Part shown: piece by piece, positions 44,903-56,654 of the stretch
How positions within the stretch are numbered: the first letter of the stretch is position 1
How the letters are laid out: each line of letters opens with the position of its first letter
NCBI GenBank assembly: GCA_015680685.1
Contig: MNCI01026431.1
Location: 771,377-835,376, forward strand
Length of the DNA stretch: 64,000 bases
Direction: 5' to 3'
From: Gnetum montanum
Taxonomy: Eukaryota > Streptophyta > Gnetopsida > Gnetales > Gnetaceae
The notes under the pieces: model-generated
Told to the model about the DNA's origin: nothing
What the model saw: the letters and a program-made list of their open reading frames with translations, nothing else
Databases searched by the model: none
Program-made: the position numbers and the translations under genes

Positions 44903-46193
44903 ACATTTGAGACAGGTTTTCTGCAGGTTGTGAAGCAACCAACTGTTCGTGAAGAAGGAGAAATGCGAATTCAGGGTTCAGGAAATCTTGTTCCTGGGAC
45001 ACCACATCTCGCACGGGGAGATTCGGATGGATGACCGGAAGGTCAAGGTGATTGAGGAGTGGCCCACTCCCAAGAAAGTGCCTGAGTTGCGATCCTTTTT
45101 AGGACTCACCAACTACTATCGTCGTTTCATAGAGGGCTACGCCCGCAAGGTAGCTCCTCTTACTGATCTCCTTAAGAAAGATCGAACCTGGGTTTGGTCT
45201 GAAGCCTGTGAGAAGGCTTTTCAGCGAATCAAGGAAGCGGTAACCTCTGAACCGGTGCTTCGGTTACCCAATTTTGAAGTTCCTTTTGAACTTCATACGG
45301 ATGCTTCCGACAGAGCTCTTGGAGGAGTTCTGGTTCAGGAAGGGCATCCCATTGCGTTCGAGAGTCGCAAGCTGAAAGAAGCTGAGCAGAGGTACACTGC
45401 TCATGAGAAAGAGATGACTGCGGTGGTGCATTGTCTCACGGTGTGGAGACACTATCTGCTTGGGACCAAGTTCACGGTTGTCACAGACAATGTGGCAAAC
45501 ACATATTTTACAACCCAAAAGAAACTATCTCCGAAGCAGGCAAGGTGGCAGGAGTTCCTTGCCGAATTCGACTTCGATTGGGTTCATCGCCCTGGGAAGG
45601 AGAACCAGGTGGCCGATGCTCTCAGTCGCAAGGAGGTTCAAGCATACGTTGCTGCGTTAACAACAGTTCAATCGAACTTTGTTGACAAGGTCAGGGGAGC
45701 CGTGGAGGAAGACAAAACATATTGTCAACTCGGGCAGCAGGTGCGTGATGGACTAGTGCGGAAGTATTGGATTGATTCTGATCTTCTGTACGCTCGGGGT
45801 AGTCGGTTGTATGTGCCTAAGGGCCGTGGACTCTGGCAGGAGTTGCTCCGGGAGACACATGACACCCAGTGGGCTGGCCACCCCGGGGTGAAACACATGA
45901 TGGCATTACTATCACAGGGGTATTTTTGGCCTAAGATGGAGGAAGACGTAGAGCTATACGTCCGAACTTGTCTAGTTTGTAATTTAGACAAGACTGAGAG
46001 GAAGAAGCAGGCAGGGCTTCTTCAGCCTCTCCCTATACCAGCAAGGGCTTGGGAATCGGTATCAATGGATTTTATCACAGGGTTTCCTTCGGTTGATGGG
46101 AAAGCATCCATTCTCGTGGTGGTTGATCGATTCTCTAAGTATGCGGTGTTTGTGGCAGCACCCAAGGAATGCACTGCGGAAGCAACTACCTAG
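44883..46193 (+). pseudogene. Chromovirus RT end, RNase H and integrase N-terminal part
   Basis: The continuation has a TGA at 44931-44933, then is open from 44934 to 46190. RT thumb blocks are [18 protein letters not shown] and [14 protein letters not shown]. RNase H has [15 protein letters not shown] and KFTVVTDN, and ends ADALSRKE. The integrase zinc domain is H...H...C-x2-C ([17 protein letters not shown]). The first catalytic block is SMDFITGFP with VVVDRFSKY. It stops at TAG 46191-46193, in frame with the next part. Confidence 0.9.
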
Positions 46194-47171
46194 TTGTTCT
46201 TTCGGTATGTTGTTAAGGTGTTCGGGGTCCCCAGGGACATAGTGAGTGATCGAGACGCCCGATTCACGGGGAGCTTCTGGGTAGCGTTGTTTACCTTGAT
46301 GGGCTCGGAGTTGAAGTTCTCTACTGCCAATCATCCTCAAACGGATGGGCAGACAGAGCGAGTGAACACTCTTGTTGAAGAGTACTTGCGTCACTTTGTG
46401 ATAGCAAGCCAGCGAAATTGGGTGTCATTGCTGGACACGGCCCAGTTTTGCTACAACCTCCACCAAACTTCTTCGACTGGCATGAGTCCTGCGGAATTGG
46501 TTTTCGGGCATTCGCCCTTGACGCCCTTGGAGGTCGTCAAAACCAAGTCTCAAGGGAAGTGTCCCGCGGCGTATCGGTTCACCAGAGACAAGCAGGAACT
46601 CCTGGAACAAGCGAGAGAAAGCTTGGCCAAAGCGCAGCGGTGCATGAAGAAGTATGCGGATGCGCATCGGAGGGCGTTGGAGTTTAAGGAGGGAGATCAG
46701 GTGCTCTTGAAACTGACTCCTCAAATTTGGAAGCGCGTTACCGACAAGCGGTTCCACAAAGGTCTGTTACAGAAGTATGATGGCCCGTTTGAGGTCGTTA
46801 AACGAGTTGGACCTATGGCGTATCGGTTAAGGCTTCCGGAATGGATGAAGCTTCATCCTACATTCCACATGAGTTTCTTGAAACCGTACCATGCAGATGC
46901 ATCGAGGCATCAAGTGCGGAGAGCGCCTCCGGGTGTTCGCAAGGAATTCACAAAGGTTGCGGTTAAAATTCTTAACCACCGAACCGAGGGAGCCAGTCGC
47001 AAGAATAGGCGCATTGACTACTTAGTTCAATGGCAAGGTGAAAGCAAGGAGGACGCGACATGGGAGGGCGACATCACCCTGTGGCAGTTCGAAGATTTGG
47101 TGAATACTTACCTGAGTTCGACGAGGACGTCGAACACCCTTAGCCGGGGTGGGTTTGTCACATCATCTTGA
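46194..47171 (+). pseudogene. Chromovirus integrase core and chromodomain
   Basis: The frame is open. SDRDARFTGSFW carries the second catalytic Asp and RVNTLVEEYLRHF the Glu. The GPFEVVKRVGPMAYRLRLP block is the integrase C-terminal domain, followed by a chromodomain-like segment with YLVQWQGESKEDATWE. Chromodomains direct integration by binding histone marks. The frame runs a few residues into the 3' LTR. Confidence 0.92.
47145..47155 (+). other. Polypurine tract of the chromovirus
   Basis: GGGGTGGGTTT lies directly before the 3' LTR and fits the primer site for plus-strand DNA synthesis. Confidence 0.7.
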
Positions 47172-47893
47172 AAGTTACCCCAAACTCGCGTGCAGGCCAA
47201 TGCGAGGGATGTGCCAAACTGACCCGTACTCGGAGGTGTGGCGTCGCTTCTGTTGGTCGCAGAAGAACAAATATGAGTAGGAGTACTCAAGTGCGTCGGA
47301 GCGCACAAATGGAAGATGAAGCTTCCACGAGTATCCAGTCTGCTGGGAAACTGATACTCAACTCTGGGTTGGCATCCAGAGACACTGACAGTCGCTTTCG
47401 GTAAGTGGTGACTTGGAATGCATGCAGGAGACATGCGATTTCAGATGCGGGAGTTACCAAGAGCGATGCGGAAGGAAAGCGCATCGTAAGGCGTCTAGGT
47501 TTGACGCATGCAACACTCAAGTTCAGGAACACGCACTCTCAGTGGAGATGCAGTGCTTGTTTTGTAACTATGACATGGCCAATTGGAATTGGCAAGGCTG
47601 AGGGTGTCCACACCTATAAAACCCGAAGCGTTCTCACATTTGAGACACAGCTTCTGGGATTGTTGTATATCCTTTCGCGAGTAGTAAAGGTTGGAGCTTT
47701 TGCCCGTATCTAAGTGCCTCTGTTTTCGTGTGTCTTTGGGTGCGTTGCGAGTTGTCTCTGTTGCACTTCGTTTCGTTTCGATTGGGTTCTCGTTGCGATT
47801 CGAGCGTTTCGAGGGGCTGGCTAAGAGCGGTTCTTAGCGCCATCACTCGGTAGGAATCGTGAAAATTTCTTCTGCGATTTCTGCCCCGTGACA
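47156..47893 (+). repeat. 3' LTR of the chromovirus
   Basis: Same 738-bp length and ends as 41934-42671. Most differences are C/T or G/A transitions, many at CpG. Confidence 0.95.
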
Positions 47894-47898
47894 AAGTA

Positions 47899-48260
47899 TA
47901 TTGCCTTGAAGAAATTCCCCAATAAGTAAGCATATTCATTAGAGGGGATTTTAATGGTCATGTTGGATCTATGAAAAAGGGATATGATAAGGTACATGAA
48001 AGATAATGATTTGGAAAGTGCAATGATATGAGAGATTCACTACTATAATTTGCAAGTGCAGGTGACCTTGCAATTGCAAATACTTATTTCAAGAAGAGGT
48101 CAAAACATTTAATTACATACAAGAGTGGTATGGATAAAATACAAATTGATTATTTTTTGCTGTGTAAAAAAGACTGGGCCATGTGCAAAGACTGCAAGGT
48201 CATACCTAGAGAATGCTTTGCAACTTAGCATCAACTAATGGTCTATATAGAACTTTAAAA
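47899..48260 (+). pseudogene. RTE endonuclease, C-terminal part
   Basis: After the chromovirus the RTE frame resumes: FIRGDFNGHVGS (the GDFN catalytic block), FASAGDLAIANTYFKKRSKHLITYKSG, QIDYFLL and CKDCKVIPRECFAT followed by HQL. The order is that of APE-type endonucleases. Stops and a frame change are present. Confidence 0.85.
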
Positions 48261-50330
48261 ATAACATGAGAAAAGTGACTAAATGCATAAAATGGTGGAA
48301 TTTGAAAGGAGATAACACCACCTTATTTAGATAACAATTGCTTTATGAAGGCACCTAAAATTGGGATTGCTTTACAAATTTAATTCAGGGCTAAATGAAA
48401 AGTTGCATTCAAAAAATTGAAAAGAACATTTTGGGTGAAACATAAGGCAAAAATTACATCCCAAAGGAGACATGTTGGTGAGGTGATGAAGTGCAACATT
48501 GTTTTTAAAACAAGAAAAAATGCTTTAAGGAATGGTAGCAAAGCCATAGCCAAGAAAATAGGTTGATATACAAAATAGCAAAGAAGGAGGTAATTGTAGC
48601 AATAGCCAAAGCCAAACATAAGGCCTTGGATAGCTTTTATGAAAAATTAGCAATAAAGGAAGGAGAAAAATATATTTATAAGTTGGCAAAAATTAGGAAC
48701 AAGGAATATAAGAACATTGATCATGTCAAATGCATCAAGGAAGCATATGAAAGAATTTTGGTAGAAGACAATGAACTTTTGGATAGGTGGGAAAATTATT
48801 TTCAAGAATTATTAAATGAAGAATTCCCAAGAGAAGACATCCAAGAAGAAGAACCAAATTGTGGTTTGGTTAATGAACTTTCCTTCTTCAAGGTAAAGAT
48901 AGCCTTATTAAAGATGAAAAATGGAAAAGTTGTTGGACTAGATAACATTCCTATAGAAGTTTAAAAGCATTGGGAGATGCACAAGTTTATTGGTTGATAC
49001 AATTATTTAACAACATTTTGAAGGGTAGAGAAATACTGAACAATTGGAGAAAAAGCTTTATTGTTCCCATTTACAAAAATAAAGGAGACATATAAACTTG
49101 TGCAAACTATAGAGGGATCAAGCTCATGAGCCATAATATGAAGGTTGGGAGAGAGTCATAGAGCAATGTCTCAGACTTGGATTAGTAGTATCAAAAAATT
49201 GATTTGGATTTATGCTAGGGAGATCTACTATAGAAGCTATTTTTTAAATATGATAATTGATGGAGAAATTCAAAAAACATTAAAAAAACCCTAAATATGA
49301 TCTTTATTGACTTGGAAAAAGCATAGAATAGAGTGCCTAAAAATATTATTTGGTGGGCCTTATGGAGGAAAAACATTCTTGATAAATATATTAAAGTGAT
49401 TCAAGATATGTATGAAGTAGCTACCACCAAAATTAGAACAACTTGTGTAACAACATCTAATTTTTCAATCATAGTAGGTCTACATCAAGGCTTTGCACTT
49501 AGCCCATACTTATTTGCCATTATTATGGATGAATTAACAAAGGAAGTACAAGATGAAATCCCTTGATGCATGTTATTTGTAGATGATATTATGTTGATGG
49601 ATATTACTCGATAAAATATTGTTCCTAAAATAGAGAAGTGGAGACATGCTCTAGAATCAAAAGGCTTAAAAATTAGCAGAAGTAAGACAAAATATATGGA
49701 TTGCAATTTCAATAATAGCATAAACAGTGGTGAAGTAGAGTTGACAATTCAAGGCAAGCAAGTCTCTCATTGCAAATAGTTTCATTAGCTAGGATCAATC
49801 CTTCAATCAAATAGTGAAATTGACAAAGAGATCATAAATAGAATTGAGGTAGAATGGTCAAAATGGAGATAGGCTAGTGGTGTTTTATGTGATAAAAGAA
49901 TACTAGTAAAATTAAAGGGGAAATTTGATAGGACAATAATTAGGCATGCTATCTTATATGGTGTTGAATGTTAGGCTATACAAAAGAGGCATGGATAATA
50001 AATTAATGTGGCAGAAATATGAATGCTTTGATGAATATTGAATGTTATTAGAAGAGATCAACGACATAATATAAACATCAGAGGAAGACTTGAAGTGTCA
50101 TCTATGTTAGAAAAGCTATAAGAATGGTAGCTTAGATGGTTTGGACATGTGCAATGAAGATCAGACAATGAGCCTATAAAAAAAGGTTGCTATGCCATTG
50201 TTCTAGGAAAGCCATTGAAAGGAAGACCATAGAAGACATGGAAAAAAAACCTATCGAAGATGATTTGAAGAATAAATACATAAAGATCTAGTTCTTCATA
50301 GAGGCGAATGGAGAAAAGAAACTCATGTAG
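48261..50330 (+). pseudogene. RTE reverse transcriptase and C-terminal region
   Basis: The linker from 48563 (KEAYERILVEDNELLDRWENYFQELLNE) leads to RT blocks: MKNGKVVGLDNIPIEV (about 48910), WRKSFIVPIYKNKGD (about 49045), NYRGIKLMSH, FIDLEKA (about 49300), GLHQGFALSPYLFAIIMDELT (about 49475) and LFVDDIMLMD (about 49570), the catalytic box. Downstream KWR-ASGVLCDKRILVKLKGKF (about 49860) and the LRWFGHV block (about 50135) complete the RTE layout. Numerous stops are present. Confidence 0.88.
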
Positions 50331-50730
50331 CTGACCCTATTTTGTTGGAACAAGTTTAGGATAATGATGATGATGAATTAAAGAACAAATGTTAAATAAA
50401 GTATGCTAATGATGATGATAGGATGAGCATTGAGCCTTTAGGTGATGATCCTCAACATAGACTAGTGCAACATCAATATCATACTTCTTAGTCACACTTA
50501 ACCATATGAATTGAACCCACTATGAGTGTGACAAGAAGACAATGACATATCACTTATCTCACATTGCACATACTTGCCACTTACCACTAACAATCATTAA
50601 ATACTATTGATTACCATGTTCAAAGAACAAATGAGAACATTGCTCAAGGTGGTTAAAGTTCAAGTAAAGTTTCAAGGTAGTTGTATAAGTTAAGTGCATA
50701 TAATTGTGTTTAAAGTACTACTAGTTTATG

Positions 50731-51041
50731 TTCCACCAAACTTTTGAATTGTATAACCTAGGCACATGTAATACATTTTCTATTTACATAATTTGGAATT
50801 AATTAATTATAACAATGAGATATTAGCCTAATGGTAAGACTTTTGATTTGGGAAGTCCAAGTTATGGGTTTGATTCTTGGTTTAGGGTTACCCTATAGCT
50901 TTGATTTTAGTAGACAATGCTTAATTATAAGGTTCTAATTAACTAAACTATATATCTTAAAAGTACCTATGTTTCAATTTTTAAGTATTATTATGTTCCA
51001 TCAACCTTTTAGATTGTTGCGTAACCTGGGCACATATAATT
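50731..51041 (+). mobile_element. tRNA-derived SINE-like unit between direct repeats
   Basis: The unit at 50811-51012 has A-box-like TATTAGCCTAATGGTAAGAC and B-box-like GGGTTTGATTCTTGG. It is flanked by a diverged direct repeat: ATGTTCCACCAAACTTTTG...CACATGTAAT (50731-50771) and ATGTTCCATCAACCTTTTAG...CACATATAAT (50993-51039). The repeats may be the 3' ends of two adjacent SINE copies. Confidence 0.6.
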
Positions 51042-51512
51042 TGCGGGGTCTAATTTTCAAACAAACCTAAACCAGGTAGCCGCTGTTTTTTCAAAGGCCC
51101 TAGCCTTTTTTAACAAGTGCAGGGTTCACTGGTATTATAATTTTGAAAAAGAAAAAACTCAAAAAACGTTAAAAAATTTCCTGTAATCAATTCTTTTCGT
51201 AGATTGTATCTAAGACGGCTCTTTTTATCACTGTATTTATTATGATCAATTCTATTATCCAGAAACATAGGCGTTGGAGTTCATAGCAAAATAATTCTGG
51301 TTTTATACCCATTTGTGAGCTTACTGGACTACCGTGGTTGCTTCTTCGCATTCAACTTCGTTGCATTCTGGGGAATGGTTTTAGCTATAAATTGCTGCCG
51401 TATTTCATTTTCGGAAAAGAGTGTTTGGCCGAACATTCTGTCCTGATTTATTTCACGTTACTGCTGCAAATATCCTAAAGCGCTGGTATATTTCAGGCTG
51501 CTGCATTTTAAG
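51040..51512 (+). promoter_or_regulatory. Probable promoter and 5' non-coding exon of the DUF3245-like gene
   Basis: Sequence here is less AT-rich than its surroundings. A good splice donor, TTTTAAG|GTAGGA, ends the candidate exon at 51512. It would join the acceptor CTGCAG at 53596 through a 2084-bp intron. The transcription start is not defined by sequence. Confidence 0.45.
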
Positions 51513-51779
51513 GTAGGACAAACTTGCCCTACTTCTGTCCTTTAAAAATTTTGCCATTTGTGAGTACTTCACCATTAATTTCTTGCGATTTTCCACAAGG
51601 TTGCTCGTAGATGTCACCTGTGATTTTTAATGTTTGTTCAAAAAATTTTATCAATGTCAGGTTTGTGTTTCCCCATGTATCATGAAGTTTTCAAAGAAAA
51701 TTTTCCCTGTACTATAAAGGAAGAAATATGAAAAGAAATTTTTCTGTGTACCAAAGGAAGGAATATGAAGCTGAAATTG

Positions 51780-51945
51780 GATTTTTTATGTGTGTCCATG
51801 GAGATCCTCTTGGATTTATCCGGCTGAGCAGTCGTAGAATTAATTTTTGTGGATTTTTTTAAATCAACTAGAATCGAATCCGTGACATGGTGTTTGTATC
51901 ACTAAACTAACACCTCACTTCATTGTACAAGATGTTTAAGTTTGA
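51780..51945 (-). mobile_element. tRNA-derived SINE-like unit, second family (minus strand)
   Basis: On the minus strand GTGTTAGTTTAGTGATACA is an A-box-like block and ACGGATTCGATTCTAG a B box. Downstream is GGATAAATCCAAGAGGATC and then GGACACACATAAAAA. The same 3' region recurs at 62653-62726 and 63927-64000. It lies in intron 1 of the DUF3245-like gene. Confidence 0.6.
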
Positions 51946-53169
51946 TTTACAGGGAGATTTTTGGAATTCCAACATTGAAGGATGCTTTACAATTAACCCA
52001 ATATTTCCATGTTTATTTCTATATTATCTAGCTAAAAGTAGGAGTTTTTTTTTATGTTGATGTTTTAGGTTTAATTTTTCCTTCTTTAAAAGGAAAGAAA
52101 GTTCATTTTTGAAAAAATAGTTACAGTAATACTACGATCTAGGACAAGTATGTGGCATAAAGTTGTATAAATTGAGAAGTTAAGAGTCGCTTGGATGGTT
52201 TAAACATGACTTTGTATCACATATAACTGTAAAAATTGACATACTAAGTTGAATACCAGTCACGGGAACTATGGACACACATGCTAAGTTCAGCAGCAAA
52301 CACAGTTGGCAGGGTCATAAATATTGTCGTTGGCACATAACACCTTGGACATAAGACCAATAGCACTTGTTTGTGAAAATGACTGGATTGATCTGAAAGA
52401 GTGAAAGAATATAAAACTAAGAACAACGAACTGAAACATAAGTTGCATAAAAATAAACTACATAAACCTAGCAATAAGTCTACGTTTGATTGTGCTAAAG
52501 GTGAACCAATAATATTGCCAAACATTTTTAAATTTGAGTAGCTGAGGTGAAGGAAATAGACAGGCAATAATAATTAACAAATCATTAAAGAAAGTTTAAA
52601 ATGTGAGTTAATTCATCTTTAAGTACTAACAGAAAAATGGAATATTATTGTGAAAATGTTTTATGCTAATGAGATGAGTGATATTTGGTCTCTTAATTTT
52701 TGAATATGTTTTTTTTTTTGCTGTTTCTAACATAGATGATTTGCCTGCTGTTTTGTGCAGTCAATTTGTGTAATCCATTTGAGAGGCAATTTCCTGGACA
52801 AAGTTATGTATTAGATTGCATCATGTTTTTTGTTTAATATTTAGCAGTGTTTCATACTTTCATTGGATGTTAAGTTCACAGATCAAAAATTTCTTAAATT
52901 TGGTGTAGGTATTAGGGAATGAAATTACAATTTGTGCTGATTTTGGGGATAAAGCATGTTAAGCCTACATAATATTCCCGTATATTGATAATTTGTTGGG
53001 CTCAGGGAAATTAGAGAAATAAGTGTTTCTAGTTGTTTTCTTATTTCAATATAGTTTCCAGTTTCAATGATATACACATAAAAAATAAGCCTTTGTAGTT
53101 TATGCCTTTCACTTAAGATTATTGTTCCTCCAGCAAGCCAAGGTCTAATGTGTTTACCTTTTAGTGAAT

Positions 53170-53335
53170 CCCAAACGGATGTTTTTTAAATTGTGTCCAT
53201 ACCCTATGGATCTATTGGATCAGTTCAGTTTTAACATTTTTTTCATTATGCTTGTATATCTGAGCATGCAGCTTATTGGGATTAAACTTGTGACTTGACG
53301 ATGCAAGCCACATGCCTTAACCAGCAAGAAATTCT
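53170..53335 (-). mobile_element. tRNA-derived SINE-like unit, second family (minus strand)
   Basis: On the minus strand GGTTAAGGCATGTGGCTTGC resembles an A-box region and CAAGTTTAATCCCAAT a B box. Downstream is GATCCAATAGATCCATAGGG, like the unit at 51780. It is more decayed and also intronic. Confidence 0.45.
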
Positions 53336-53632
53336 TTTAATTATTTTTCATTCTATTATGATATTGGCTATCTTTTATCAAGTATTAACACTGAAATTTG
53401 TTTTTATGATTGTTGCATGCATGTATCAAGCAGTATATAAAAATGAGTACTTGCAATGCAGTATCATAATGTAAAATGTTTCAAGGTCCATCATTAACTT
53501 AAGCATCTAATACTTCACCTACAGTAGATTCTAGGTCAATGAATTGCTTGTTTTGAGGGTCTCTAATTAATTTTGTACTTGTTTTGGATTCTGCAGGTGG
53601 TTATTTTAGATTTCAAGCCCACACATGAAACA

Positions 53633-56600
53633 ATGAACTGTAAGGAATCTTCAAAGAAGCAGAGTGATGAGCATATAGTTGTAGTTGGCAAGGCACAAAA
53701 ACTGGTACGGCTGTTGTTAATCCTTTCTAGGATTTAATTGTTTTCTGTTCTTTCTTTTAAGGTTTCAAAGAAAGAATTTTTACAAGCTTTCCAGTTGTTT
53801 TTGCTAAAGTATAAAAATTGGCAGTTAAGGGTTTACTCATGCACAAAAATAATTGAAGAATCAATTTATTAATTGATTTGTAATCCTATTAATTTATAAA
53901 AGGTTATAAACTGGTGATTCCAGTTGTTCCTACTCTTTTGAGAGGGGGATCTTTATTTTCATAACAAATTTTTTGCTTCACCTGGGTTTTTTCAGTGATG
54001 ATGTTGAGGTTTTTACTTAGAATAGTTTATCCTTTTCTTAGAATAGTTGATGTTTTCAGTGAAAGATATCATGACAATAAAGTAGATATATATTGTTTCA
54101 GGCCTCTTTGTCCAGCCTCCACTTAACGGTTTCTCTTTGCCCATTTTTTTTTATTACATTTTAAATCAAATTTACAATCAAGTTTGGGGATCCAAAGCGC
54201 TTAATTTTGTATGCTCAACCAGTGATATGAGAAATCTAACACTTATACCTTTGGCCAATGGACTTCACTGTTTTTGTCAGAAATTTTAATGATTGATCTT
54301 TTCATTTTCTTGAAACCACACAAAGAACTTATTTGGTTTAATTACTGATCTTATCAAGCGAAAGATGTCTTAACAATAAAATTTTTTTATGTTGGTTCAG
54401 GCCTCTGTGGCTAGACCACACTCAATGGTTTAGCCTATTAATTTTTATGCTGAAGTGAGCTGAACCAACAACAATAATTTTAACACTTGTTATCTTACCT
54501 TATTTAATATTTAGTCTTTAATTGCTCTTCCAAAGTTCATCATGTTTCATTTCCTAATTTTGAAACTCCAACCAGTGGTCTTTAATGATTTCTAATTTTC
54601 CATGAAAACCCTTTTTTCCCCTAACTATTAAAGCCCTAATTTTTGATACCTTCTTGATTCATACATCTACCATGTTGTTCTCTCCCTTCTTCTAAGGTTT
54701 TTGTTCCTACCCTTCATATACCAAAAACATTAGTACTTGTTGCCCTTTGTTTTGGCTGGCCAATTACCAGTTGACTGAACTTTGTTATGGAAAATAAATA
54801 ATTATTGTCATAGCTAGGGGCCAACAAATGAACTTTTTCATGGGAATTATTATTTTTCCCTTTGCTGAGAGGGCAATTATCAGTTGGTTAGACTTCATCA
54901 CGGAAAATAAATGAGTATGGTCCAAGAGATCAACTTTTTAAAGAGGAATTATTATGGCCAATTACCAACATAAAATTTAAGGTTCAACAACAGCCATGAC
55001 AATAATTGTTTGATAGTGCTTCTGATTTTTTTTTCAACATAAAAATCAATTCTCAGTGAATCAATTTTAGGATTTCATTAATTAAAAAAAAAAAGAGATT
55101 CTATTGGCCAAATGATAGATATATATCATAAATGTATAGCTAAACTAGTTAAGAACTCAGTTTACTTACTTTGTAGCATTATGATCGGTGAAGAGTCAAA
55201 AGCTGATTGTGACTTTGATTGCAACCCATGATCAACTTAGTAATATGTTGGTAGTACATCATTGGAAGATATCTTGTGACAGCAACGGGAGCAATTCTGA
55301 TTTTGTTGTGATCCATAACTCACCTTGTGACTCTGAACAGAACAGAAATTCTGATTTTCTCTTTACCAGGACATATCTTTATTGCGACTCATGAATATCT
55401 TCTTGTTGTTTCCCCCCTCTTTGTAAGGCTTTTTACCCACCCATCGTACACACAGTCAACTAATTCTAACTGATTTGATATGTTTGGTTCCATTTAAAAT
55501 CAAATATAGACGGTTTGGGCATACTTGTATGCCTTATGGTCATGAGAGAAGGAAAATTGACTTGTCACACCGTCACCATAGGGTTCTCTTGTCAAGGGTG
55601 CTTTCCCTTTGGGAATGAATTGGGTGAATTCTGCATGTGCTGTTTGTCTTTCTTTCTTTGTGTTTTTTGTTATGCAACATGCCGACTTGGAAAATTAAAT
55701 AGAGAACCTTGCTTCATATTTTTGTTCATTTGGCACTACCATTCCAGAAATATTGGTGGATAAATAATCAGTTTTCTGGCGAAAAATGTTTGAAGATGTT
55801 TGTACATACAGTGTTGAATGTTGACCTGGGAATTCTCATTTTTAAAGTATAATTCTATTTATGTTGGTTAGACTACAGAAAGTTATTAAGAAATTGCCAA
55901 GCTGAATGGAATTTAATTATGGTAAGAAAATTGACGAATTTTATAAGACATTAGCTGTATACGGTTATTTCAACTTTCAAGGAATTATCTTTTAGGTGCT
56001 GTTGAAGCATAAATATTGATTCAAGTGACAAGAAAATTTAAGATTGACGTATTTTGAATCTCTATTAACGTTTGAGTATTGAAGTAGAGTTACAAATCTA
56101 TCTCCCAAACACATTAATATCAAAGTAATTCAAGCTTATATGCTTGCCGTCATAAATTGAAGAAACATTTATATGGTGCTTTCTTTGTTGCAGGCAGAGA
56201 GTTGGGCAGAGAAAATGTTTGTGGGTATGGATGATGCAGAAGATGACATACTTGAACCTGAAATCCAGAATAGGCCTTCAAGGTTAGAGAATTATGAATT
56301 GAATTAAGAGAATGTTTACATAATTTGAATAATAAATTGTGTACTTTATGTAGGTTGGGACTAGGTGCCAAGTTCCTTCCACACTCACAGTTTATGACTG
56401 TCTTAAGTCCTGTTGAAAGGAAGCTGCAAGCTAAGTTTAATTCTCCAAAATATGAAACAAAAGAAATCAAAGAGACGTTTTTTAGCAGTAAAGGTAGTAA
56501 GAGAAGTGAATCCAATGTGCATCATACCAATGATGATCACGAAGAAAGCGACAGTGATGAACTGGACAGTAGATCAAGTGTGTTTCGTAAAAAGGAGACG

Positions 56601-56654
56601 ACAAATACATCCAGTTTGGAAACACAACGGAAATCCAAGAAGAGACGAAAATGA
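53633..56654 (+). CDS. Small Lys-rich nuclear-type protein with RLGLGAKFLPH motif (DUF3245-like), 3 coding exons
   Basis: The coding exons are 53633-53704, 56194-56282 and 56354-56654, joined by introns of 2489 and 71 bp with GT-AG ends (CTG|GTACGG...TTGCAG; TCAAG|GTTAGA...ATGTAG). The phases fit and give 153 residues. The N-terminus is MNCKESSKKQSDEH; exon 2 gives AESWAEKMFVGMDDAED; the exon junction forms the Arg of RLGLGAKFLPH, followed by SPVERKLQAKF. The C-terminal third is Ser/Asp-rich and ends KSKKRRK, a probable nuclear localisation signal. From memory this motif fits the uncharacterised DUF3245 family of fungi and plants, whose role is unknown. A 5' intron is likely, since CTGCAG lies at 53596. 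No defect is seen. Confidence 0.8.
54055..54480. repeat. Diverged repeat pair in intron 2
   Basis: The segment near 54055-54170 (GAAAGATATCATGACAATAAA...TTTCAGGCCTCTTTGTCC) matches 54358-54460 (GAAAGATGTCTTAACAATAAA...GTTCAGGCCTCTGTGGCT). They lie about 300 bp apart and are strongly diverged. Identity of the repeat is unknown. Confidence 0.6.
54755..54972. repeat. 111-bp diverged tandem repeat in intron 2
   Basis: Unit 1 starts at about 54760 (CCAATTACCAGTTGACTGAAC) and unit 2 at about 54871 (GCAATTATCAGTTGGTTAGAC). Both contain GGAAAATAAATNA and GAATTATTAT. A third partial start is at 54958. Confidence 0.6.
55000..56150. other. Remainder of intron 2
   Basis: I see no gene or recognisable element. 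Short open frames in this stretch lack family resemblance. Confidence 0.5.

Larger units (their letters stand above)
41934..47893 (+). mobile_element. Chromovirus-type Ty3/gypsy retrotransposon with intact ends
   Basis: The 5960-bp element has two 738-bp LTRs and an exact AAGTA target duplication (41929-41933 and 47894-47898). It has an initiator tRNA-Met primer site, and gag-protease-RT-RNase H-integrase-chromodomain in one frame apart from one frameshift and four internal stops. GC content is visibly higher than in its surroundings. Hand comparison of the LTRs shows about 38 differences (about 5%), nearly all transitions, so it is younger than the RTE it sits in. Confidence 0.95.
41400..50385 (+). 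mobile_element. RTE-type LINE, split by a chromovirus
   Basis: The left part ends at 41933 and the right part starts at 47894. The right end is marked by CCCTATTTTGTTGGAACAAG and a GAT-rich tail (about 50330-50380), typical of plant RTE elements. The start near 41400 is approximate. The single ORF (endonuclease then RT) is decayed. Short minus-strand fragments of the same family occur at 34075, 40600, 62345 and 62860. Confidence 0.85.
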
